From Anodontia alba (taxonomy: Eukaryota > Mollusca > Bivalvia > Lucinida > Lucinidae): DNA of 64,000 nt. Positions 12,501 through 25,102 of the stretch are shown in pieces (within the stretch, counting starts at the first letter, position 1; each line of letters opens with the position of its first letter). The position numbers were made by a program, and so were the translations under genes. The stretch spans positions 22,310,609 to 22,374,608 of the forward strand of contig OZ024831.1 of the NCBI GenBank assembly GCA_964016985.1. Direction: 5' to 3'. The notes beneath the pieces are model-generated. The model had not been told where the DNA came from and did not search any database. It was given only the letters and a program-made list of their open reading frames with translations.

Positions 12501-15500
12501 TTTTTGTGAAGAAATAAAAAAAAGCATCACCCTGATACCCACTCTTATCTTGATCTATGTTCGATACAGTATTTACTGGAAATATTTCGGCAGACAAACC
12601 TGAAAAATAACAGTCTTGTTTTGGATCAAACTGCTCATATTCAGGATAATTACCTGAGTGTGTGCATAGACCTAGGTCAATTGCCTATTGCCACTGCATA
12701 CCAGGGCTTTTGTTGGTCAGATAAGACCCTCAAGGTCTAGATAAGAGTGGGTATCAGTAAATCAGCTCGATATAAGTGAAATAACATGTATTCTTGAAAG
12801 GGCCATAAAACCCAAATAAAAAAAAAAACAAACTTATTTCTCCACGAAAACATAAGAAGTGCCTCAAGGAGGCACTACTAATGAGTACCCACAACATATG
12901 AGTACTCACAACATATGTTTTCAGGGAGAAATAAGAAAAATATCAATATTTTTGGATTGAAAAAAAAAAGCATCATCAAGAGCTATGGTATATAGTGTAT
13001 ACCCTAAATATTTGTACACAGGATTTTCTTACTATGTTTACCTCAAAATTTGAACAAGCTCTTTTCCCTATCTGGTTACATCTGTATATCTGAAGAAGAA
13101 AAGCTGGCAGAATGGCAAACAGTATGAAATGCAATTACCATAATAAACCTAAGTATTGAGACAGCTTATCTACTTACCATATATGTCCTAAAATTTGAAA
13201 TAGTCCTTTCTACTAGCTCTTAATATGTCTAAAATATTGCTGTATGTACGGCAAACAGTGAAAACCCTGATCAGACATTGCATTCTGCTGCATCTAATCT
13301 GGGTCTACACTGTTTGCAAAGGCCTATCTGTCCCAATACTTAGGATTATTATCGTGGAATCCAGGTCTTCACTGATGGTTCAGATATATCTGAGTATTTA
13401 GGGTAAATATAATAAGAGCACAAAGGTCCATATGAGCCTCATCATGAGAAAAGGCTCTTTGTACTTTGAGTCAAATAAACTTTCAGTGCACTTACCTTGC
13501 CCATTAGCAAGGCCACAAATCATCCTTTGGCTTAACCCTTCTCTTGCTGAGCACGACATGCCCTGTTTTAGCAAACAGTGAAGATCCAGATCAGTTGGCT
13601 TCTAAAGAAGCCAACTGATCTGGATCTGCACTGTTTGTCAATTAATATGTGAATTTCTATCAAAAACGCGGATCAAGTAATCTGATTGGCTGGAAATTAG
13701 AAGTGGGCGTGGCATCTTAATTTATTCAGCATGACAAGGGTTAAGTTTCCCCTTGCCCTACTGCTTTCATGAGCAAACAGCTTTGGTTATTGGCTATGCT
13801 TATGTGAGCAAACTGCTTAGGAGACAATTTGCATGAAATTCAAAACCTTTTTTCTGTACAAATAAGAAAAAAAAATGAAAAATTATTTAAACATGTTGTC
13901 ATTATTACCAAGCAAGCTAAGCATTAAAATCTGATCAATTTACCTTAATACTGGTTTCAGTTCAATGCTTTCCTAATGTAGGGAAAAAAAATCATTGATG
14001 GTGCTTGAGGGACAGACATTGAACCCTTGTTTTACCAGCACTGGCATCTCTGTATATATAGCCACACAGTCAGGCTTGGCACTTCTTTTTTGGATAAGAA
14101 AGTTTTATATTTACCACCATTATATATAGGTACAACATTCATATCAGTATTTTTCTCATTTTTGTACACAGCTACACAATAGTGGCATGTTATTATGGTT
14201 CCATGTTGGACATCAATGTGTCCGTCCAAGTGTCTGTCTGTCTGTTCGTCCATCCGTATTTCATTTCCGGATGATAACTTGATATCAATGAATTTTCTCT
14301 AAACTTGGTATCTGCATTTATATTGTGGAGATCTGGTTTGGGATTGCTAATGGGCAAATTTCGTCAGTTTTTGACAGAGTTATCTGCCCACTTCACATCC
14401 ATATTTTTGTTTCTGTATGATAACCAGTAAATATCAATGGATTTTTACCAAGCTTGGTATTGCATTTGGTTTGGGATTGCTAATGGGCAAATTTTGTCAA
14501 ATTTTCAATTAGTTATCTGCTTGCTATATGATTATGGCCAGGTATTATCGTTTCATGTTTCTATTTCCTCAGAAACATATATTGTGACATCTCCTTTGAA
14601 TCATCTCAGCAAGATATTGCTAGTAAGATGCCTCAGCATATGTTTTCATGTAAAAATAAGAAAACCAATTTTTTTTGGTAGAAAAAGGTTTTCTTGATGC
14701 TTATGGTGATTAGGTTTGGATAAAGTAGAAATGCTTTTATAGATTCATTATACCACATTTGCTTTTAATATTTGGACAGACATGCCTAAGCAGATAGTGT
14801 AGAATTGTCAGAGGACTTGTTAACCCTTGTCCTGCTGAACCCGGATATACCCTTCCTTTGTAAACAGTGTAGATCCAGATCAGTTGGCTTCTTCAGAAGC
14901 CAACTGATCTGAATCTACACTGTTTGCAATTTAGTATGTGAATTTATATTAACAAACTGGATGAAGCAATCTGATTGGCTGAAATTTAGAAGTGGGTGTC
15001 GCATCTTAATTTATTCAGCATGACCAGGGTTAAGGAGGAGTATTTAGCTGAATTACAATAAATGAGACATGCTGTTAGAAAATTCTGATATAGAGTTTAT
15101 TTAGTTGCTCTGATCAATTACAGAGAAATATTCACCAGTGTTTAAAAGAGTGAGCAATATTGCAAGTGTTTGCACATGAAAACCTTTCAAACTTTGTACA
15201 TGAAAACCTTTCAATCAAAGCAACCAGATGAACTGTTTATTACATTTAGATCAGTGTTTTACCTTTGAAATATTAAAAATGTTATAACAAGCACATGAAT
15301 TTCTGAGGGTATGATTTTGTTTTGAAAATCAGGCATGGTTTTGTTTTGAAAGTCAAGTGTGGTTTTTGTTTGAAAATCAGTCACCCTTTTAATTTTGCTT
15401 CTAAAAGAAAACAAGCATGTACTTGAATTAGTCATGCTAAATTGCTCCGAAACTGAAACAAAATTCTTTGCCAAATTGACTTTCATCATAGCATCAAAGG

Positions 15501-18500
15501 TTTTTCCTCAAAAACTTTGAACTTAATGTTATAACTGAAGATAATTGTTTTTAGAATGTTTAATGGCCAGACATCATTAATAGTTATTGTCACTGAGGTC
15601 AGCAACATTGCATACTAAAAAATGAAGTTGACAACATTCATTCTGAAGAAGTGAAATAATTCACTGATAAGTGAATATCAGATTTTCTTTCACCGAGAAG
15701 AATAGGCAATTCATCATTAGAAATTTAATAGAAAGCTGAATTATCTACTAAATGTTTCTTGTGATGAATATTTTATTGGTAAGGTGTATTATGAATAATC
15801 TTATGGCTTTATTCCTTTGTTATTTTTTTTTTTTATTTAAAGTACGCCATATCTGTATGTTTACTTTTATTTCACCTAAACAGCTTTATTGTGGTAGATT
15901 TCAGATTGTAATATGTTGTTATCACATAGTCTGTTTAGATATAGTCAGTTCTAAAACAGTTCTGAGAAATAGATTCTCACCATCTCTGCTTTTGACATCT
16001 TTTGGAAGGCTGTTTTTTTTTTTGCTCTTTTTTTTTCTAGGTAGATTGGAGGCAGGTTTTGAACCAGTTCCTCTTGTTAAAATTTTCTGAAATTTTCACA
16101 GAATCGTTGGCAAACATCAATAATTAAACAACAGTAGAGAAAAGTAAAAAAAAAAAATGTTTATATATAAAAAAAAAAAAAAAAAAAAAATCACTTCACT
16201 GTACAAAGTGCATAGGTCAAACTAATTTTTGTCCATAAATTTAATTTCATGGTAAATATTTGAGAATAAAGCATAGAGGCAGAAAAGACAAATGGTTTCT
16301 AATAAGATGTGACCAGTCAGAATAAATCATTTTCATTTAGAATAAAATGCAAAATGAAAAACATCTTTCTAAAAAAGGTTGAGAGCACAGTTACTAAAGG
16401 CTTCTTGGACCTTCTTTTTATGTGTTTATGCTTACATCCTCCATGTATTCATATTATCTTAGAAATCAGCACTGTACCCTTATTCTAATATAGAGATCAA
16501 ACATGGTTTTTCATGCATTAACATTTGCAAGGTCCCGTGGGAAGTGTTGAAAACCGAGGCCGAAGGCCGTCATTTTCAACACCTCCCAAGGGACCTGGCG
16601 AATGTTAATGCATTAAAAAGCCATATTCAATCGCTATTATTGCATAAAAACTGAAAACATTTGCTACATTTCACGTTATTTCTTGCACTATTTTGTTTTT
16701 GCCTTTTCCCCGATGTCGCGCGAACCATATTTTCACCCACTATGCTCGTTCTAGGGCACGGCAGTACGCATCTCCTGATGGCAGCAATTCTGTGGCCCCG
16801 GTATGAGCATATTGAAAGTTGCGTAGCCGTGCATAAACAGCGTGTGAATTGCCTTGTTAATACACGGCTTTTTGCCAGTTAATGCACGATTGTTAATAAT
16901 GTGCGACACTGCTTTTTATACAATAAGAATGAATAATGTGAAGATCATAGATCATCATTATTTCTTTAGTGTTGAAAAAGTGTGAAATGAATCCACATTA
17001 TAGGGTTATTGCACTGATTATGGTGAATATTGTCTCTAGTTTGGAGTATCAAAGGACACAACCAAGCTCCCTTCCTTTGATATCCCAGCAAAGGGCAGTA
17101 GTCACCAATATCAGTGCAATAAGCGTTTTATTATAAAGCTACATTGTATAATATTTTGAGTCATTATCAGTTGTTTTTAGACTCGGAATAGGCATTTTTA
17201 TTTTCTAAAATCATGAGATGGTAACATTCAAAGGCATTGAGTAAGTATGCAATATCAAGCTAGCATGCCGATGTCAAGCTTCCTCCTCAGATTTTATTGC
17301 ACATTTTTAAACATTCAATATTTATAGCTATATAATAATAAACTTTACCGCTTTCTGGGCAAATGCAACAGACAACAAATTGATACTTTTTGCAAATAGT
17401 CTCCTAAGATGACAGTTTGCATGAAATTTCAAAGACCATTTTCTGGAAAAAAAAAATAGGAAAAATATTTAAAAATGTTGTCTGCTGAAATTTTACCCAG
17501 CACACTTAGCATTAAGAAACATGTACATAGTGCAAAGGCACAAACTAACAAGGCATAGTTGAATATTATTCTTACACAGGTTCTGACAGCCATCACTCTA
17601 AATGGATTTATTTTTTTCAAAATTTTACATTTTTTTAATTTTTGCCATCTCTGCACAATAAGATCACCTTGTATACATGTAGGTAAATTGGACAGTCATG
17701 TGTTACATTTTAATGTTAATTTGCTCACATACAACTTGACTGCTTGTAGGGTTGCCATAACTTACACTGTTGTGCTTGAATTTCATGGTTAGTGTTTTGT
17801 ATGCTGGTTAAGAATTTCAGCAAATGGCATTTTGATATATTTTCCTCAGAATACAGACTGATATTTCATGCAATTTGCATGAAATTTCAAAGCCCATTTT
17901 CTGGGAAAAACAAGAAAAATATTATCAGTTTTTTCAGCTATTGAATTTGCCCAGAGTGTGGTAAACATTAAAATCACACAGGCAGGCAAGTAATGAACTT
18001 TCTTGCACAAGACTCATATCTGTGTTATCACAATTGCCATTCAACATACTGATTTTCTAATCAGTTTTTGTGATTGTATAGTGTGTTTGTAGGTTTTAGA
18101 AAATAGATAGGGGTATTTTGTAAATTGATAGACATTAAATATACATAGATATGTAGTACCGTACATATACAATGGGGTCATGTCGAGCGTGGTCAGTTTA
18201 CCTAACCACATGTTTACTGGGCAGGCTTAGTCCTCTAAGCGGTTTACCAGTATTGTGCACATTCTTCTGCCAGAAACTGACAACTGCCCATCTTTAATCA
18301 GCAGAAGGGAGAGAATGACCGTAGAAAATATTTCATGATCAATCTCCACGAAAGAATGTTGCCGACCTCGTCGGGGGTTGAACCCGCGGCCTCCTGGTCT
18401 CCAGTCGGACGGCGCATCCAACTTAGCCACTGAGGCAGGCTACATATACATGTAGTATTGAAATGCATGAGCAGGTCATTTTAGAAGATACATAAAAAGA

Positions 18501-21500
18501 GATCATAGCATTTGAAATGGTTACATAAGAAGATTCCTATAGTCAGAGCTAAAGAAATAATTTAACATAATTGACCTAATTTTCACACACATCCCAGTAA
18601 GTACTCAGTCGAGTATAATTTCATAGCCTTCAGATAACAGTCAGTGTATTTTTATCTACTGTATAAATACATATGCTGTGGGAAGTCATTTGAATTGTCT
18701 CAACAAGAAAAGATGTCACATCATCAACATATAATACACCCCTCATGAAATCCTCTGCTGGTCTTTCTTTAAAATGTGGCCTTGTAAGGTGGATATTTTG
18801 CAAGTTTTTTCTGTGTTTTTGAAAAGCCTATGCACACTGTGCAGTAATAAGGTTTAATATGGTATGCATAAATTGTGTGGACTTGGTTTAACCCTTACCA
18901 TGCTGAATAAATTAAGATAACACACCCGCTTCTAATTTTCAGCCAGTAAGATTACTTGATTCAGGTGGTTGATACAAATTCACAAACTTTATGACAAGTA
19001 GTGTAAATCCAGATCAGTTGGCTTCTTCAGAAGCCAGATGATCTGGATCTACACTGCTTGCCAAGGCAGTGCATATCTGGATTCAGCAGAACCAGGGTTA
19101 AAGTAGAAATCATATCCTTTTTTTAATGACAGTGCCTGGCATAGATTTTGAGGGATCAGCTGAGGACATATCAAAGGTAGATATCTCACTCTCACCACCG
19201 AAAGATACTCCTATAGCAACGACAGAGCCAGTAGAGATACCTCATGTAGCAGATGTCAAGGAAAAAACGGAGGCACCACAAGGGGAGGAGAAATTAATTG
19301 TCCAAGAAACAGCTCCAGTGAGAAGAAGTAGGTCATTGTAGCCTTTTCCATACTGACTTTAAATGGGCCGCTTGAAGCACAAAAAGTGCCTTCAAGAATG
19401 CACAAAATGTGCAGATTTAGATCATTCTGCACATACGCAAAGTATCATCTGGGCATTTGCTCTCCATTATACATTCTGTAGTATTCAAAGATTCTGTTAC
19501 CGGACAGTGAAGGCCCTGATCAGACTGCACGGATGTGCAGTCTGATCTGGGCCTCCGGTGTCCGCATATGCCAAAGAAAAGATTTCACGTGACCCGGTCA
19601 AAATATTAACATGCAGTGTGATTTTCTTTTTTTAGTGATGAGGGGTTTAATCTGAAAGGGAAGAATTTGCTCCCTATGAACTTCCTGTTCTTTGTTCTTG
19701 TGTCGGTGGTTTCATTTGTGGCATTTGTTTTGTCATTGTTCATTCTTTATCTCCCTTTGTTTTAGTGCCTCAGGAGGGCTGTGTTTTGTGCTTGTGGTTT
19801 TTCCTAGGTGTCTGCACTGATCGTTTACAGTGCAGGAAACCAAACAGGAAGCCATAAATACTGTATTTACCAAAAAATATTTGGACAGGCATGCTGGAAA
19901 AAAAAAAAGTAAACCCAGATGAGATGCCACAGAATATGGTGTCTAATTAGGGTCTACACTGTTTACCAGTCATCCAGCAATTTATAGACATAACAACAGG
20001 TTGTGTATTGTACTTGTTCAATTTTTAGAACTAGTATGATAAGGTGTCTGAATACTTAGGGTAAATACAGTGTTACACACTTTTCAGAATTGGCTGAAAA
20101 TCTACCAAGCAGTCCCTTAATCGCTGGGTGATTAATAACGAGCTTAAGTGACCTGCGAAGCAGGTGGCGAAGCTTAAGCTCGTACTATAGTTATCGTGAG
20201 TCTCTCACATACTATGCAGAAGAGTTCTCATCTGGCGGTTGACTGGTTTCCCATATCTACAGCGGAGTGTATAAGCTTAATGTTGAACCCGAAAACCAAC
20301 GCTAATAAGGCCGGAGCTATTGGCCTGATTTCCGAAAAATATAATGATCAGATATGCTACACTGCAAACATGGAAAGCCAGTCAGCTGCTGCAAGTGATC
20401 TCATTGGCTGTAAAGAATTGTATAGCCAATGAAATAGAAGGATACATTTTTACGTCATTGACATGGATAACTGTAAGACTGATCTATGTTTTAGCCTCCA
20501 TTTTTAATCTGAGATTTTTCTTGCATTAAACAACATTTTCGTGTATTTAAGTGTAAATACTGAAGTATTGCTGTAAAAAATGGATTACATTCCTACAGCA
20601 CATAACAGGAATTATGCATAGGGAATAAATTTATCGCTGACAACATGATAAAGGTAGGATATACGGTAATTTCAGCTGACTGGCGATCAGCTGATCGTTT
20701 GTACTTTAGCAACTTTCGTCTGTACACACATGCTGCACAATGATTTGCTTGTCAAATTGTGTCGTAGCTCATGTTATTGATAAACATCATGAGCATCCAT
20801 AAAGATAATACCTAGTCTGTACACACATGCTGCACAATGATTTGCTTGTCAAATAGTGTCGTAGCTCATGTTATTGATAAACATCATGAGCATCCATAAA
20901 GATAATACCTAGAAACCGTGATACATTGTATGGCATAATTGATAGCAGTAATGACGCCATGGAGAGTACTACACCCCACCCCCAAGCCCAAAAGCCAAGG
21001 CAGACCGATCAACACGGATGCACCGGTTCCAAGCCATTTTGTAAACGCCTGTCAAATTAGTGTTTTTAGGACATGCTTCCATTGTATCCTGAAGGCATCA
21101 AATTTGGATATCAGGGAGGACAGATTTGTTGATTCAGACTGGGTAATATAGTATATTTAGTATCAAATCAACCTCTTTTCACTTGCCTCACTTTTTAAAT
21201 GTGTAAAAAAAAACATACAGTAGAGCAACGTCTCCTAGGAAACTCTGGTTAAATTGATGTAAGCATAATATTCGATGTTGTGCACTTTGTCTAGGACCTA
21301 TTTAAACAGGTTTTGTCTGGTCCGTGACTTTGCATACCTGGTGAAAAAAAGACAAAGAAAAAAAAAATGCACAAAATTCTTAAGCTTGTTTCATAGGTAA
21401 CACCTATTTATTTCATATTACATTAGGATTTATGATTAATAGGAAAACAAGTCAAATCAGTTGAAAAATTGTTTTGAGATGGATTGTGGGAAAACAAACA

Positions 21501-24500
21501 TTTACTGAAGACCCAGACCGACCAGCACCTGTGTACATTTGGTCAGGAACTCAGCTGTTTTTTGTCAGTACCTGTGTGCAGGCTGGGATGGGTCAACATG
21601 CATCACATGTTGTATTCTTGACATTTTTATGTCCTCCAACCTGCGGGGAGGGGGCATACTGATTTTTGTTGGTTTTGGCATGGACGTCGGGATGACACTT
21701 TCTTGTCTGCACAATATCTTGTGAACTAGTGATCGGATTCTTACCAAATTTTCATTTATATATTTAATGGATACATAACAAAGAACTGAATAGAGTTTGG
21801 TGACCTTGAGCTAAGTTTCAAGGTCACAGCAGTAGAAAAATGGAAAATTCATGGTTGGGGGATGTCTGTTTTCTCTGAAAACACTGTTACTTGTTTTACA
21901 TTTAGGTCCACAAGAGGATTCGACAGAAGGACAGACCACAGATAAACTCTCATCTATCAAGAAGACTCTGATCAGCACGATATGGCAGGGAACAGCTGCA
22001 TTTCAACAACAGATGCCCTTGTAAGATATCTATGACTTCAGTACTCATAACTACCACATGGGCTGTGTCAAGCAAGAAAGTGCCTTCGAGCGGCCCACTC
22101 ATAAATACCTCTTACCCTGTTTACCCTAAATAGTGGGACACCATAACTCCTTGCCATATTTGTCCTAAAATTTAAAAAAAAGTCCATTTTATAACTGTGT
22201 CTTAAAATAGTGCTGGAGGAGTTGCAAACAGTGTAGACCCTGATCAGATGCCGCATTCTGCGGCATCTGATCTGGGTCTACACTGTTTGCCCAGGCTTGT
22301 CTGTCCCAATATTTAGGGTTATTACAGTATATGGTGTTCATGTGATCGGAGCTCTAGATATGAGGAGTATCCAGAAAGTATTCTTCCAATTTCTCAAGAT
22401 TAAATGTTTTGCTATTAGTACTTATTGTAATCCCTCACTGAGGTATTTCTAGATAGTACCCACAGCATGTGTATTTGTGGGGAAGGATAGGAGAGTTGAC
22501 TCTTAATTGATTAGGTTTCTCACTGCTGTGGTTTGAGCCTCACTCAGGTCACATGTGAGAAATCCAAGTTCTGCTTACATATGGTCAGGTGTTTTTTCTC
22601 CAGGTTCTCCGGTTTTCGCCCACCTTTGATAAATGATTGGCCGTAAAACCCAAATCAAAAAAAGAAAAAAAAAATTGTGGGGAAAGTAAGAACATTTTCA
22701 ATTTTTCTGTTTGAAAAGAAAAACACAAAAAAAACAACACACAGATACACACAAAAGCATACAATTTGGAGCTATGATAAGACAAAAACTATTTTATACA
22801 GTCAACCCTCTTTATACTGACACTCGATACAATGACAAAATTTGTTATAATGACAATTCGAATGTCACAAAACCTTTGCTCAAGAGATGACAGTTAATGA
22901 GAAGTTATGCAACAATGTTGCATTGAAACTTCAAGCAACACTTGTTTTGGATATTTGTTAGAATTGCTTCACTGAGGCAATTCTAACAAATATCAAAAAC
23001 ATACTATTCTATGAGCAAATGAGAATAAAACAAGGCCTACATTACATATCATTCTATCCATTAAGGATTTTTTACAACAGCTAACTCATTTTAATGGTAA
23101 TATCTTTGGGAACAAATGCTGTGATTGTAATGAGGTTTCACTGTATTTTTCAGATAGACCTGGATTTGAGCTGAGGCACAGCATTTCCTATAAGATTGCG
23201 TGTGTACCATTGAAGACTCAGATTAGCCTGCATATCTGTACAGGCTGATCAGAGTCTTTGCTGTCTGCATGAAGATGCTTTGAATCCTTTGCAACCTGCA
23301 GAGTGCACTGTAAATACTGATCAAATGCACATATACGCAGACTGATCTGAGTTGTCACTGGATACACATACAATCTTGTAGGAAATGCTGGGCCCAGCTC
23401 ATTTCGTTTTATTTTATGAAATTACCATAATAACTCTAAATATTGGACAGACAGACCTGAACAAACAGTGTAGACCCAGATCAGATGCCGCAGAATGCAG
23501 CATCTGATCAGGGTCTACACTGTTTGCCCCTCATCCAGCACTATTTTAGATCCATCAACAGGTAGTAAAATAGACTTTTTTCAAATTTTAGGACAAGTAT
23601 GGTAAGGTGTCCCAATACTGAGAGTAAATATGGTACAATGGACTGGAAGGCCCAATAGATGAAAATAGGTATTGACCATAAATGGGTCAGATTCTCTGGC
23701 ATCACACTTAATATACCCTTGGTTGAATATGAACCGGATCATAATGATGGCATGTTGTATCTGATGTTACACATTTCCTGCAACTACCAGTTTTGTATTG
23801 CTAGGGTGTCACTTCACATACCTTAATTGCAAACTCAAGAGAATGGTATTTGTCAATACTGTAAAATATTTAATATCTGCAGCTTCATAATTTGGGCCAT
23901 GCCATGTGAAAAGGTGCCTTTTAGCATATGTGGACAGCTAAGGCCCAGATCAGCCTGCACATCTGTGCAGCCGGATCAAGACCTGCACTGTCCCCAAACA
24001 GACTAGTGTAACAGGTTGTGTAACAGATTTTTACAAATTTTATGACAAGTATAGTAAGGTATCCCAATATTTAGAGTAAATCGAGGGTTGAGCACAAGAC
24101 TTTAGTAACTCAAACATATTTTTGAAACCCTTGTTTAGGGGCAACTTCACCCCTTTGTAAACAATGCAAATTTAGGTGCCATTGCTCATACAAGCAATGG
24201 CACCTAAATTTCCATTGTTTACAGAAAGAAATGTTGTAATCTTCATAACGCCTTCTTGGTGAGGAGATTAAGTATTGGGAAAAACAACCATCTGACTTGC
24301 TACAGTCTTGCGATCAACCCTCGAAATAAGGTATCCAAAGATTCAAGTTTTCTTCAGGTTGCTAGCAAAGACTGATCAGTGTGCTTATATATGCAAGCTG
24401 ATCTGAGTCTTTGCCACACATATCTGAAGACATTTCTTTTCATGCTGTGGCTCATTGATTTATTACAGTGATCCTTTTGAGCATCATTTATTGCCCCCTT

Positions 24501-25064
24501 GTGATGGTGTCCCTGTTGTTGTGTATGACCATGAACCCAGTTCTATCATAGCTTATTCACTGAGGTAAGATTGACACTTCAGATAAAATACTTTCTGATT
24601 AACCCATTTTAGACTGAATAGATTCTCCCACACTATATACTGGAAGAGTCCAATTCTAATTTTAGGTATGTCTGGCTATGAGATTTAGATATTCCTAGAG
24701 AGAAATGGCTAAACTATTTGCAAACAGTGGAGACCCTGATCTGATCTGGGTCTGCACTGTTTGCTAATTACCCTTTTAGGGGTCTCCAGACTACAATGGG
24801 TTAATATTTTCTCATAAGATCCAGATATCTAAATATATTGTTGGTACGGGCCCCTGTAGCCTAGTGGATAAGAGAGTTGACTCTTAATCCATTAGGTTTC
24901 TCACCGCTGTGGTTCGAGCCTCGCTCAGGTCATATGTGGGAAAGCCAAGTTCTGCTTACGGATGGTCAGGTGGTTTTTCTCCGGGTTCTCCGGTTTTCGC
25001 CCACCTTCGATGAACGATCGGCTCGATATAAGTGAAATATTCTTGAAAGGGCCGTAAAACCCAA

Positions 25065-25102
<38 letters not shown>

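Noticed and set aside
18227..18430. Minus-strand frame starting [14 protein letters not shown], also seen in other SINE F copies
   Set aside because: It is the tRNA-like head of SINE family F read as protein; the same peptide appears at 26142 and 37722.
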